A stretch of 64,000 nucleotides of DNA from Vibrio marisflavi CECT 7928 (lineage in GTDB: Bacteria; Pseudomonadota; Gammaproteobacteria; Enterobacterales; Vibrionaceae): positions 1,736,001-1,800,000 of the forward strand of contig NZ_CAKLDM010000002.1 of assembly GCF_921294215.1 (NCBI RefSeq), in the 5' to 3' direction. A model generated the notes under the pieces. The model made no database searches. It had not been told where the DNA came from and saw nothing but the letters and a program-made list of their open reading frames with translations. Made by a program: the position numbers and the translations under genes. Shown one piece after another: positions 1 to 8,122 of the stretch (positions within the stretch are counted from its first letter, which is position 1; each line of letters begins with the position of its first letter).

Positions 1-2145
1 AAACCTAAAGTCGCATTAATTTGTGAAAGCGATTTGCTCGGTGACAGAGTCGTACAGCATCGCCGGAAAAATAAAAAGGTCGTCAACAGCGATACAGTTA
101 TTCGTAACCTAGCTGAACTCAAGCCCGGCCAGCCTGTTGTTCACATTGACCATGGTATTGGGCGATATATAGGCTTAGAAACACTAGAAGCCGGAGGGAT
201 GGCCACCGAGTACGTGATGCTCGAGTACCAAAACGAGGCTAAGCTCTACGTACCGGTTTCATCACTCAACCTGATCAGCCGCTACTCAGGCGGTGCAGAA
301 GACAGCGCTCCGATTCACAAACTCGGTAGCGAAAGTTGGGCAAAAGCTAAGAAGAAAGCTGCTGAGAAAGTCAGAGATGTCGCAGCAGAACTGCTCGATG
401 TATACGCTAAACGAGAGCTTAAACCCGGCTATAAATTCGTATTGGATCGAGGTCAATATGCGACTTTCAAATCCGGTTTCCCGTTTGAAGAAACAGATGA
501 CCAAGCGAATGCTATCAACTCTGTGTTGTCCGATATGTGTCAGCCGAAGGCAATGGATCGTCTTGTGTGTGGTGATGTTGGCTTCGGTAAAACTGAAGTC
601 GCGATGCGAGCGGCTTTCGTCAGCACCGACAATGGCAAGCAAGTCGCTGTTCTAGTCCCAACCACACTGCTTGCTCAACAGCATTTTGAAAACTTTAGAG
701 ATCGCTTTGCCAACTTACCTATTCGAGTCGAAGTGTTGTCTAGATTCAAATCAGCAAAAGAGCAAAAGCAGATTTTAGCTGACGTGTCCGAAGGTAAAGT
801 CGATATTGTAGTTGGCACACATAAACTTCTATCTAGCGATATACAGTTCAAAGATCTTGGCTTACTCATTGTGGATGAAGAGCACCGCTTTGGTGTGAGG
901 CAAAAAGAAAAAGTTAAGGCAATGCGTGCTGACGTAGATATCTTGACCTTAACCGCAACTCCAATTCCAAGAACGCTGAATATGGCGATGAGTGGCATGC
1001 GTGACCTGTCGATAATCGCTACTCCTCCAGCACGGCGCCTATCGATCAAAACCTTTGTCCGTCAACATGACGACAACGTGATTCGCGAAGCTGCACTACG
1101 TGAAATTATGCGTGGTGGTCAGGTTTATTTCCTGCACAATCAGGTAGAAACAATCGAAAAAGTAGCCCAAGATTTAGAAAAGTTGATTCCTGAAGCCCGA
1201 GTCACCGTGGCACATGGTCAAATGCGTGAACGAGAGCTAGAACGCATTATGAACGACTTCTATCATCAGCGCTTTAACCTTTTGGTCTGTACAACGATCA
1301 TCGAAACAGGTATCGACGTCCCAACCGCCAATACCATTATTATGAATCGCGCAGACAATCTAGGCCTAGCTCAGCTTCACCAATTACGTGGACGCGTGGG
1401 TCGTTCTCATCACCAAGCGTATGCCTACCTTTTAACACCGCATCCAAAGGCGATGACCAAAGATGCCATTAAACGCCTTGACGCTATTGCTTCTCTAGAA
1501 GACTTAGGAGCAGGCTTTACTTTGGCAACGCACGACTTAGAAATACGTGGCGCTGGTGAACTGCTTGGTGATGAACAGAGTGGTCAAATTCAATCGGTCG
1601 GGTTTACGCTGTACATGGAAATGTTGGAACAAGCTGTCGAAGCACTCAAAAATGGTCAAGAGCTGTCGCTAGATGAACTTCTTCGAGAGCAGACTGAGGT
1701 TGAAATGCGCATCCCAGCCCTGCTCCCTGATAGCTATATCCCAGACATCAATACTCGGCTATCTATGTATAAACAGATAGCGAGTGTGCACAACTCTGAC
1801 GAACTATCGGAGATCAAGGTTGAACTTATCGACCGATTTGGCCTGCTGCCCGATGCTGCAAAGAACTTGCTATCAGTATCTGAGGTTAAAATTGCCGCAG
1901 GTACGCTAAAAGTGAAGAAAATAGAAGCTCATGACAAAGGTGGCTATATTGAGTTCTATCCAAATGCTGACATAAACCCGGCCTATTTGGTTAAACTCTT
2001 GCAATCTCAGCCACAAAAATTCGCTATGGAAGGGCCAACTAAACTTAAGTTTGCTGTACCATTAACCGATAGGCGCAAACGAACTCAGTTCGTGACTGAT
2101 ATGTTAGCTGAGTTTCGAAATAATTTAATCACGACAACGGCATAA
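1..2145 (+). CDS. mfd: Transcription-repair coupling factor Mfd (5'-truncated by window edge)
   Basis: Mfd is a DNA translocase that removes RNA polymerase stalled at lesions and recruits UvrA to the transcribed strand. The frame is open from base 1, so 714 codons are present; E. coli Mfd has 1148 residues, so roughly the N-terminal 430 (UvrB-like part) lie outside the window. Seen here: the RNA-polymerase-interacting region (HIDHGIGRYIG), the Walker A motif GDVGFGKTE, the DEEH box followed by RFGVRQKEK, the TATPIPRT motif III, the ETGIDVP and QLRGRVGRS helicase motifs, and the C-terminal TRCF domain. These make it a superfamily 2 translocase of the RecG/Mfd type. No stop or frameshift is seen. 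The next gene, csiV, follows by 50 bp in the same direction. Confidence 0.97.
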   Translation, partial: KPKVALICESDLLGDRVVQHRRKNKKVVNSDTVIRNLAELKPGQPVVHIDHGIGRYIGLETLEAGGMATEYVMLEYQNEAKLYVPVSSLNLISRYSGGAEDSAPIHKLGSESWAKAKKKAAEKVRDVAAELLDVYAKRELKPGYKFVLDRGQYATFKSGFPFEETDDQANAINSVLSDMCQPKAMDRLVCGDVGFGKTEVAMRAAFVSTDNGKQVAVLVPTTLLAQQHFENFRDRFANLPIRVEVLSRFKSAKEQKQILADVSEGKVDIVVGTHKLLSSDIQFKDLGLLIVDEEHRFGVRQKEKVKAMRADVDILTLTATPIPRTLNMAMSGMRDLSIIATPPARRLSIKTFVRQHDDNVIREAALREIMRGGQVYFLHNQVETIEKVAQDLEKLIPEARVTVAHGQMRERELERIMNDFYHQRFNLLVCTTIIETGIDVPTANTIIMNRADNLGLAQLHQLRGRVGRSHHQAYAYLLTPHPKAMTKDAIKRLDAIASLEDLGAGFTLATHDLEIRGAGELLGDEQSGQIQSVGFTLYMEMLEQAVEALKNGQELSLDELLREQTEVEMRIPALLPDSYIPDINTRLSMYKQIASVHNSDELSEIKVELIDRFGLLPDAAKNLLSVSEVKIAAGTLKVKKIEAHDKGGYIEFYPNADINPAYLVKLLQSQPQKFAMEGPTKLKFAVPLTDRRKRTQFVTDMLAEFRNNLITTTA

Positions 2146-2195
2146 TACATTGTGTTTGGTTGGCGACTCGATTTCTATCTGACGACGGAGTCATA

Positions 2196-2969
2196 ATGAA
2201 AAAACTGCTCCCACTACTAATGCTCATTTTTGTTTCTGCGCCTGTATTCGCAGCGAAGAGACAGTTCGACATAGAAGTGATTATTTTCAAACGCGTAGTG
2301 AATCCACAAAGCGTCAATGAATCATGGCCGAATGATCTTCCGCCAATCAATATGAAAGGTGTTGGAAGTTTTTACAACAGTGCTTACTTAGCTAAGAAAG
2401 GTGTCACTATGCTGCCTCCTTCAGCTTACAAGCTCGATAAGCAAGTTCAGACGCTAAACAACCACGCAGGTTTTCAAGTATTAATGCATGTTGCGTGGCG
2501 ACAAGGCGACCAAGGCCGCTATTCTGCACCTGTATTTAGAATCCAAGCTGGAAAAAACTTTGCGTCGCAGTTTGACCCTGATGGTACGGAGAAAAAAGCG
2601 GTAGTCGGTCAGCAAGTTATGGATGGTGTAACCGAACATTCCGTGCCAAAACCACTGTATGAACTGGATGGAAAGCTACAGATCTACGTTGAGCATTACC
2701 TTTATGCCGACACCACTCTAGACTTACGAGAGCCTAGTACGAAGAAAACTATCATTAGTGATCCGCAAATAGGTTTAAACTCTGATCTAGACCAAGATAA
2801 CTCTGGAGTACAGGTAGGTCATATGGAGCAGGTAACTCCACCTTTCAAAGTGGAAACCATATTGAAGACATACCAGATGAAACAAAAGCGCCGAATGAGA
2901 AGCTCGGAAACTTACTATCTAGATAACCCACTAATGGGAATGATTATCCAGGTTCGTAAGGTGAAATAA
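2196..2969 (+). CDS. csiV: CsiV family peptidoglycan-synthesis accessory protein
   Basis: The predicted protein has 257 residues and a cleavable signal peptide (MKKLLPLLMLIFVSAPVFA), so it should be periplasmic. The start at 2196 is chosen because a GGAG ribosome site lies just upstream and the signal peptide begins there; an upstream in-frame start at 2160 would bury the signal. The mature part opens with a ferredoxin-like segment (RQFDIEVIIFKR) and an NxSWP motif, typical of the vibrio family found directly after mfd. In V. cholerae, CsiV binds peptidoglycan, interacts with LpoA and is needed for PBP1A function, especially when D-amino acids are present. Assignment rests on position and family appearance. 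An intrinsic terminator follows at 2991. Confidence 0.8.
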   Translation: MKKLLPLLMLIFVSAPVFAAKRQFDIEVIIFKRVVNPQSVNESWPNDLPPINMKGVGSFYNSAYLAKKGVTMLPPSAYKLDKQVQTLNNHAGFQVLMHVAWRQGDQGRYSAPVFRIQAGKNFASQFDPDGTEKKAVVGQQVMDGVTEHSVPKPLYELDGKLQIYVEHYLYADTTLDLREPSTKKTIISDPQIGLNSDLDQDNSGVQVGHMEQVTPPFKVETILKTYQMKQKRRMRSSETYYLDNPLMGMIIQVRKVK

Positions 2970-2990
2970 GCTCATTATCATGCTTTGTAT

Positions 2991-3015
2991 AGCCCTCGCT
3001 TGTCGAGGGCTTTTT
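2991..3015 (+). terminator. Intrinsic terminator of mfd-csiV
   Basis: Inverted repeat AGCCCTCG / CGAGGGCT with a short loop, followed directly by a T run. It lies 21 bp after the csiV stop. Confidence 0.85.
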
Positions 3016-3098
3016 GATCACACTCTTTCTGATCAATTCTACCGCCCCACGAATCTAAGAATATACTTTGGCTAACACAAGAATATAGAAGCATCGTT

Positions 3099-3647
3099 AT
3101 GGTCGTTGACTTTCAAATTGTCACACCGCGCTTAGTATTGAAGTTGGTGAGTTCAGACGACGCGCAAAAGCTTTCAGATTGCATCAAGCAATCTCCTTCT
3201 TTACATCAATGGGTAGATTGGTGCTCTGACAATTTTTCTGTTGATGATGCTGATGAGTTCCTTCTCACTACCCGCTTAAACTGGATTCAAGCAAAATCAT
3301 TTGGCTTCGGTGTCTTTCGTCGAGAAGACAATGCTTTGATTGGTATGGTATCTGTCAATGAGCTATATCATACGTTCAATATGGTCAGCCTCGGCTACTG
3401 GATCGCCGATAGCTATCAAAATCAAGGCTACGGAAAAGAGTCTCTCAATGCCGTCGTAGAGTTTTGCTTTGATAAGCTAAAAATCACCAGAATAGAGATC
3501 GTCTGCGATCCAAATAACCTACCAAGCCAAAAACTGGCACAAGCGTGTCACGCGTCATTCGAGGTAATTGCTAAGAACCGCTACCTAAGTCGTGGTGTCC
3601 CAAAAGCCGGAATGGTGTTCTCTATTACACCAGAAGATTTGAATTAA
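3099..3647 (+). CDS. GNAT family N-acetyltransferase (RimJ/RimL-like)
   Basis: A 182-residue protein of the GNAT acetyltransferase fold, transferring acetyl from acetyl-CoA to an unknown amine. The N-terminal TPRLVLKLV strand, the central LGYWIADSYQNQGYGKESL stretch (acetyl-CoA pyrophosphate-binding motif A, QNQGYG) and the following IEIVCDPNNLPSQKLA segment are those of the RimJ/RimL subgroup that acetylates ribosomal protein N-termini or small molecules. It is a single-gene unit with a terminator on each side, in convergence with ndh. The real substrate cannot be read from sequence; a RimL paralogue and a detoxifying acetylase are both possible. Confidence 0.85.
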   Translation: MVVDFQIVTPRLVLKLVSSDDAQKLSDCIKQSPSLHQWVDWCSDNFSVDDADEFLLTTRLNWIQAKSFGFGVFRREDNALIGMVSVNELYHTFNMVSLGYWIADSYQNQGYGKESLNAVVEFCFDKLKITRIEIVCDPNNLPSQKLAQACHASFEVIAKNRYLSRGVPKAGMVFSITPEDLN

Positions 3648-3651
3648 AAAA

Positions 3652-3671
3652 TAGCCCCATTGAAGGGGCTA
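3652..3671. terminator. Bidirectional terminator between GNAT gene and ndh
   Basis: TAGCCCC / GGGGCTA hairpin with a six-base loop, preceded by an A run and flanked by convergent genes, so it can serve both directions. Confidence 0.8.
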
Positions 3672-3693
3672 TATAGTATCGGATAATCTTTGA

Positions 3694-4983
3694 TTAGTGC
3701 AGCTTTAGCTTCGGTCGCAACAAGCGATTTATGCGCCCCATTAGCATGATAAGCAATGTTTTAAACATACCGTGTAGAGCCATCTGGTGCATTCGATACA
3801 ACGAAATATATACAACACGTGCAATTCGACCTTCAACCATCATCGAGCCTTTGGTTAAGTTACCCATTAAGCTACCAACAGTAGAGAAGCGGCTAAGAGA
3901 GATCAAAGAGCCTTTATCTTTATAGATATAAGGTTTTAGCTCACGGCCATTTAGTTTAGCAACAATATTGCTAAACGCGCGGCTAGCCATTTGGTGAGCA
4001 GCTTGCGCACGTGGCGGCACAAATGAGCCATCTGGTTGGGTACATTGAGCCAGATCACCGATAACAAAAATATCGTCATCGCGAGTAGTTTGCAGAGTAT
4101 CCTTAACAACCAATTGGTTGATTCGGTTAGTTTCTAAACTCGCAATCTCTTTCATAAAGTCAGGAGCTTTGATACCAGCGGCCCATACCATGATTTGTGC
4201 AGGGATTTTCTCACCGCCTTTCGTGATCAAGCCGTCTTTTTCTGCACAAGTAATCATTGTAGAGGTGCGAACATTAACACCTAGGTTGGTTAGCTCTTTA
4301 TGTGCAGAGCCAGACAAACGTGGAGGAAGCGCCTGCAAGATTCGCTCGCTAGCTTCAATTAGGTTTATATTCAGTTTGCTAGAATCTAAATCCTTAAAGC
4401 CATAGTTGTGCAGTTCTTTAATGGCGTTGTGAAGCTCTGCAGAGAGTTCTACGCCTGTCGCACCACCACCCACAATTGCGATATCTACGATACCTTCACC
4501 GTGCTTCGCATGCAGGCGTAAGAATTCGTTATTCATCTCAGTGCGGAATCGACTCGCCTGCTCTGGGCTATCTAGGAAAATACAATTGTCTTTTACGCCC
4601 GGTGTATTAAAGTCATTAGATTTTGAGCCAATAGCAAGAACCAGCAGGTCGTACTCTATTTCACGGCTAGGCATCAATAGTTGATCTTGCTCGTCTCTCA
4701 TCTCACCAAGAGTGATAACTTTACGCTCACGATCGATATCACGTAAGCTGCCAATTCGGAAGTCAAAATGATGGTTCTTAGCGTGTGCACGATAACTTAA
4801 TGCGTCAACACCTTCATCTAATGAGCCAGTGGCCACTTCATGAAGTAAAGGTTTCCACAAGTGGCTCGCTTTACGATCAACCAGTGTAATATGAGCGCGT
4901 TTTTTACGGCCAAGCGTACGGCCAAGTTTTGTGGCAAGCTCTAAACCGCCGGCACCACCGCCAACAACGACAATTCGTGTCAC
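3694..4983 (-). CDS. ndh: Type II NADH:quinone oxidoreductase (NDH-2)
   Basis: NDH-2 passes electrons from NADH to quinone without pumping ions and sits on the cytoplasmic face of the inner membrane. The 429-residue product has the FAD dinucleotide fold at the N terminus ([18 protein letters not shown]), a second Rossmann motif for NADH ([17 protein letters not shown]), the conserved AAGIKAP and FVIGDLAQC segments that close the FAD site, and a C-terminal basic/amphipathic region ending [13 protein letters not shown] that would anchor it to the membrane. Length matches E. coli Ndh (434). It is the last gene of a reverse-strand cluster and has a 390-bp leader containing a perfect FNR box, consistent with anaerobic repression as known for E. 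coli ndh. Confidence 0.95.
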   Translation of the reverse strand: MTRIVVVGGGAGGLELATKLGRTLGRKKRAHITLVDRKASHLWKPLLHEVATGSLDEGVDALSYRAHAKNHHFDFRIGSLRDIDRERKVITLGEMRDEQDQLLMPSREIEYDLLVLAIGSKSNDFNTPGVKDNCIFLDSPEQASRFRTEMNNEFLRLHAKHGEGIVDIAIVGGGATGVELSAELHNAIKELHNYGFKDLDSSKLNINLIEASERILQALPPRLSGSAHKELTNLGVNVRTSTMITCAEKDGLITKGGEKIPAQIMVWAAGIKAPDFMKEIASLETNRINQLVVKDTLQTTRDDDIFVIGDLAQCTQPDGSFVPPRAQAAHQMASRAFSNIVAKLNGRELKPYIYKDKGSLISLSRFSTVGSLMGNLTKGSMMVEGRIARVVYISLYRMHQMALHGMFKTLLIMLMGRINRLLRPKLKLH

Positions 4984-5234
4984 AACAATAATCCTCTAAA
5001 AGTGATAAAAATGGCTCAATACGACATAGTGTTCTTTCAAGGTTAAGCGCCTTTAGGCAGCCTCACAACGATCAAGAAACTTCTTTTTGTTCCGCGTATT
5101 GATAAATTCTATTTAATTCTGGGTACTAAGTATCCTGTATGCCATCTGAGCTTCACGAATTTATATTGGAAAAAATCGGCCTTTAAGCCAATAAGTTACT
5201 ATTTTTCGGCAAGTTACGACTTACTCTTACTTTT

Positions 5235-5248
5235 TTGATATGTATCAA
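5235..5248. promoter_or_regulatory. FNR binding site upstream of ndh
   Basis: TTGATATGTATCAA is an exact match to the FNR consensus TTGAT-N4-ATCAA. It lies 252 bp upstream of the ndh start codon and just downstream of a plausible -10 element, a position that would block transcription. E. coli ndh is a classic FNR-repressed gene, so anaerobic repression is the natural inference. Confidence 0.75.
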
Positions 5249-5266
5249 CATTTGTATGTTTGCATC

Positions 5267-5294
5267 ATTATATATGCCTTAACCAGTCACGCAA
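5267..5294 (-). promoter_or_regulatory. Possible ndh promoter
   Basis: On the reverse strand TATAAT lies at 5272-5267 and TTGCGT at 5294-5289, 16 bp apart. The -10 is perfect and the -35 weak. Transcription would begin near 5260, placing the FNR box at about +19. Confidence 0.35.
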
Positions 5295-5376
5295 CTTTTG
5301 ATTTGGCTTAATTGGGGGGAAGGTAATCAGAGTAGAAAGGACGCGCGGCCAAGGTTTGTGGCCACGCGAAAATGCT

Positions 5377-5916
5377 TTACGCATTTCTAAATTCATTAAT
5401 GCGTTGTAAGTGATGAGATATCTTTTTAAATTTATGAGTTTCCTGCTCATCCCATACTACTTCATAATATGCGTCCAGCTCAGAAGCTGTCTTTTTATTA
5501 TCCAGTACTTCATCTTCTGAGGACAAAATTACCAAACAATTGTTTTTATTCTTAGATCTAAATTTCTCGACACACTTTGTTGCTATGTCCTCATACTCTT
5601 CGGGTCTATCAATTCTACCAACCATATTGTGTTCTGGATGCAAGTTAGGGTTAAAGATTACTTGCTTAATACCACTCAAAAAGCCAATGCGTTCAGACCA
5701 ATAGCCACCTAAACCTACACCGCATATGATAGTGGATGAATCATCCGAATGCTCTAGAAGCTTGTGCACTTCTTTTAGCAAGTGCTGCATATCATGTTTA
5801 GGGTGCAGAGTGCTGTAGTTGATAAACCTGACGTCTTCGTCAATAAATTGAAGCTGAAGAACTTTCTCGTGATTCCCTGGGCTAGTTGAGTCAAACCCAT
5901 GTAAATATATAATCAT
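5377..5916 (-). CDS. ycfP: YcfP family alpha/beta hydrolase
   Basis: The 179-residue protein (E. coli YcfP has 180) begins [18 protein letters not shown], the first strand and oxyanion region of the UPF0227 esterase-like family; GVGLGGYW corresponds to the nucleophile elbow, in which Gly-x-Gly-Leu-Gly replaces the usual Gly-x-Ser-x-Gly, so classic serine-hydrolase activity is doubtful. The start at 5916 gives the family N terminus; the upstream methionine at 5952 has no support. It lies between thiK and ndh as in E. coli, where its function is unknown, except that nagZ, which separates thiK from ycfP there, is missing here. Confidence 0.88.
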   Translation of the reverse strand: MIIYLHGFDSTSPGNHEKVLQLQFIDEDVRFINYSTLHPKHDMQHLLKEVHKLLEHSDDSSTIICGVGLGGYWSERIGFLSGIKQVIFNPNLHPEHNMVGRIDRPEEYEDIATKCVEKFRSKNKNNCLVILSSEDEVLDNKKTASELDAYYEVVWDEQETHKFKKISHHLQRINEFRNA

Positions 5917-6025
5917 AAAACCTCCACGACCTACCTTAAAAGCCTGTTTCAAGCTCTCAGTAAATCTAACATAGAAAGTAAGGCTTTAACGCAGATAAAG
6001 CGGATATATCACACAAATTTAGTAT

Positions 6026-7021
6026 TCAGTCGCTTTGGTCGCTTTGGTCGCTTTGGTCGCTTTGGTCGCTTTGGTCGCTTTGGTCGCTTTGGTCGCTTTG
6101 GTCGCTTTGGTCGCTTTGGTCGCTTTGGTCGCTTTGGTCGCTTTGGTCGCTTTGGTCGCTTTGGTCGCTTTGGTCGCTTAGAGCTTCCTCCAACTCTTTA
6201 GCACTTTGCAAGTAATAATCACCGCCTTTTAGCTGATAGGCCAATAAAAACCACAGCATCGCCATTAGTTTCGCTCTAGGCTGCCACTGAAGCACACCTT
6301 CTACCCAGTCATCAACACCTTCAAGGTGACGCATTAAGCAATATCGCTGTACGGATTCTTCTATAGGCTCTTTGCAAGCAATGAGAATCAAGGTTAGGTC
6401 AAGTCTCGGATCAGAAAGTGAAGCGTACTCCCAATCAATGATTTTATAGCCACCAGCGGTAGCGACAACATTGTAGGGCCCGAGGTCAAAATGGCACAAT
6501 GTTTGTGGCACGTCAGGAATCGTAGGGGCTGCACGCCACTGCAGATAAAGTTGGTTCAGTTCTGCTGTCTTCAGGTTAGAGTCGATTTGGATCCAGTAGT
6601 GATCAACTCTAGCAGTATAATTAAACGGCGCGATTGCTATTGAGGAGACGTCCATACCATGGACTTTCGCAAACAGTTGAAGCAACGATTCAAAATCGAT
6701 GGGGTCAGTTTGCTGTTCTTCAATCCATTCAACAAGCAACCCGTTAGAGTTGATAAGGTACGGTTTGGGTGAAAGGTTTTCAGGTTGGATGGCGGACAAA
6801 ATTCTATGTTCTTGAAATCGTGAGATAGAAAAAGCTTTGAGAACTTGACTATCTGGTCTCCAAACATAGCATTCGCCATTGGTAAGAACAACTTTCCAAC
6901 AACGGTTAGTTAACCCTCCAGACAAGGTTTGCGCATAGTCTGGAGGGCTTTTAAAGAAGTGATCTAGCGATCCTAGAGAGTTGTCTAGCCGACACGCATC
7001 TCGCCACGGCATTCTCGCCAT
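6026..7021 (-). CDS. thiK: Thiamine kinase ThiK with repetitive C-terminal tail
   Basis: A 331-residue protein of the aminoglycoside/choline-kinase fold. Kinase motifs are clear: SGGLTNRCW (residues 34-42, nucleotide loop), HFDLGPYN (177-184, catalytic loop with D179 and N184) and IDWEYA (195-200, metal-binding D). In E. coli ThiK phosphorylates thiamine for salvage. The start has a strong CAGGAG site seven bases upstream. The normal domain ends near residue 281 (LEEAL); the last 50 residues are sixteen Ser-Asp-Gln triplets plus Ser-Asp, encoded by a perfect 9-bp tandem repeat that runs to the TGA stop. The repeat keeps frame whatever its copy number, so tail length could vary among strains. 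It sits 26 bp after lpoB in one reverse-strand unit. Confidence 0.85.
   Translation of the reverse strand: MARMPWRDACRLDNSLGSLDHFFKSPPDYAQTLSGGLTNRCWKVVLTNGECYVWRPDSQVLKAFSISRFQEHRILSAIQPENLSPKPYLINSNGLLVEWIEEQQTDPIDFESLLQLFAKVHGMDVSSIAIAPFNYTARVDHYWIQIDSNLKTAELNQLYLQWRAAPTIPDVPQTLCHFDLGPYNVVATAGGYKIIDWEYASLSDPRLDLTLILIACKEPIEESVQRYCLMRHLEGVDDWVEGVLQWQPRAKLMAMLWFLLAYQLKGGDYYLQSAKELEEALSDQSDQSDQSDQSDQSDQSDQSDQSDQSDQSDQSDQSDQSDQSDQSDQSD
6029..6178. repeat. 9-bp tandem repeat (16.7 copies) at the 3' end of thiK
   Basis: Unit GTCGCTTTG on the + strand (CAAAGCGAC on the coding strand), sixteen complete perfect copies and a final GTCGCT. Reading on the coding strand it gives Ser-Asp-Gln repeats directly before the stop codon. 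All copies are identical, which indicates recent expansion. Confidence 0.98.
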
Positions 7022-7047
7022 AAATCACTCCTGATGGTCAAGAGACC

Positions 7048-7638
7048 CTAGAAGCCGATAAGTGCTCTAGATTCTTGTTTACGGATTTGAGTTTCATCTG
7101 CCCATTCGATAAGACCTGTTTTCAGATCCATCAAGCGCATAGTCATCTTGTAGTATACATCTTTATCACTACCATTGCTCTGAACGATACTAGACAAGTT
7201 TCCGTACAACATGTATTGAGCGCCAACCATGTTACCAAACTTAATAGCTGTATTTTGGTCAACAAGCTCATCGTGGTTTTGGAAGTTCAACTGTTTACGA
7301 ACGTCATTTACACGGCTCATATCAACAAAGCGGAACTTACCTGAGTTAAGCATCTTAGTACTGATTGAATCTGTAATAGACTCAGTATCAATATGCTGAC
7401 TAGTTTTGTTCTTGATTCCATCAACAAACACAATCGGACGGTTATTACGCGTAATCGCTGCAATAGAAGGTGACATCAACATACTATCAACCATGTTGTT
7501 GGCAATCTTTTGTAGATCTGTTGAGTTAAAATCTACCGACGTTGTATCAACGGCGTTTGGATCTTCGTAAGTGACTTTGTTTGTACAGCCACCGAGAAGA
7601 ACAGCCAAGCCAATCAATGCAATAGCACTTTTTTTCAT
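7048..7638 (-). CDS. lpoB: LpoB-like outer-membrane lipoprotein (penicillin-binding protein activator)
   Basis: The 196-residue protein has a lipoprotein signal with lipobox LGGC (Cys18), an Asp/Ser/Thr-rich linker, and a TolB-N-terminal-like domain (RPIVFVDGIKNKTSQHIDT ... AQYMLYGNLSSIV ... RLMDLKTGLIEWADE) that defines LpoB. In enterobacteria LpoB reaches through the peptidoglycan to activate PBP1B. The interdomain linker here is very short, so whether it spans to PBP1B in this organism is uncertain. A GAGGA ribosome site precedes the start. It lies in the same order as in E. coli (ycfL-lpoB-thiK) and is likely co-transcribed with them. Confidence 0.88.
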   Translation of the reverse strand: MKKSAIALIGLAVLLGGCTNKVTYEDPNAVDTTSVDFNSTDLQKIANNMVDSMLMSPSIAAITRNNRPIVFVDGIKNKTSQHIDTESITDSISTKMLNSGKFRFVDMSRVNDVRKQLNFQNHDELVDQNTAIKFGNMVGAQYMLYGNLSSIVQSNGSDKDVYYKMTMRLMDLKTGLIEWADETQIRKQESRALIGF

Positions 7639-7732
7639 ATTGGTGTTTCCTCAATTTACTAATTTTGTTTGAGTATATTTATTTAAATCACTTACTAGTA
7701 ATTTGTTTTTTATAAGCGCATATCCCTAGCAC

Positions 7733-8122
7733 TTAGTCATTGTTCTCACGAATCTGCAAACGGAACTGTGTACCATTTGGATTCAGCGTCACTTCAGACA
7801 ATGATACTGATGCGTCACCGTAAACAATAGCCTGACGCCAAGGACCTGAACTGGTATTGACTTCCAACCCTTGGTCATTATACCAAGAGAAACGATACAA
7901 GATATTCAAATTACCCTTGTATTTACTGGTCAAGCGAACCACGCCACGAGCACGGCCATCAACTTGAGTCGTCGCGATGTCATTTACAACAAGTCTTGAA
8001 CCAAGTACTTTGTCTCCAAATAGAACCTTGTGAGACTCACCGTCAATTTGTAGCCCTGCAGTATTTTGGGCACACCCTGTTACAAAAAACGCGACAAGTA
8101 CGAATAAAAGCCACTTTTTCAT
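7733..8122 (-). CDS. ycfL: YcfL family lipoprotein (DUF1425)
   Basis: A 129-residue lipoprotein: signal peptide MKKWLLFVLVAFFVTGC with lipobox VTGC, then a beta-rich DUF1425 domain (GSRLVVNDIATTQVDGRARG, YRFSWYNDQGLEV). The start at 8122 is fixed by the signal peptide and by a 4-bp ATGA overlap with the preceding gene, which suggests translational coupling. Function is unknown; in E. coli it is the gene before lpoB, and its domain resembles that of Lpo-associated proteins. Confidence 0.85.
   Translation of the reverse strand: MKKWLLFVLVAFFVTGCAQNTAGLQIDGESHKVLFGDKVLGSRLVVNDIATTQVDGRARGVVRLTSKYKGNLNILYRFSWYNDQGLEVNTSSGPWRQAIVYGDASVSLSEVTLNPNGTQFRLQIRENND

Larger units (their letters stand above)
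4984..5376. other. ndh leader / intergenic region
   Basis: No gene seen. It holds a perfect FNR box (5235-5248), a possible reverse-strand promoter (5267-5294) and an imperfect GC-rich hairpin at 5342-5368 (arms of ten bases with one mismatch) that could end ycfP transcription, though it lacks a good T run. Confidence 0.6.
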
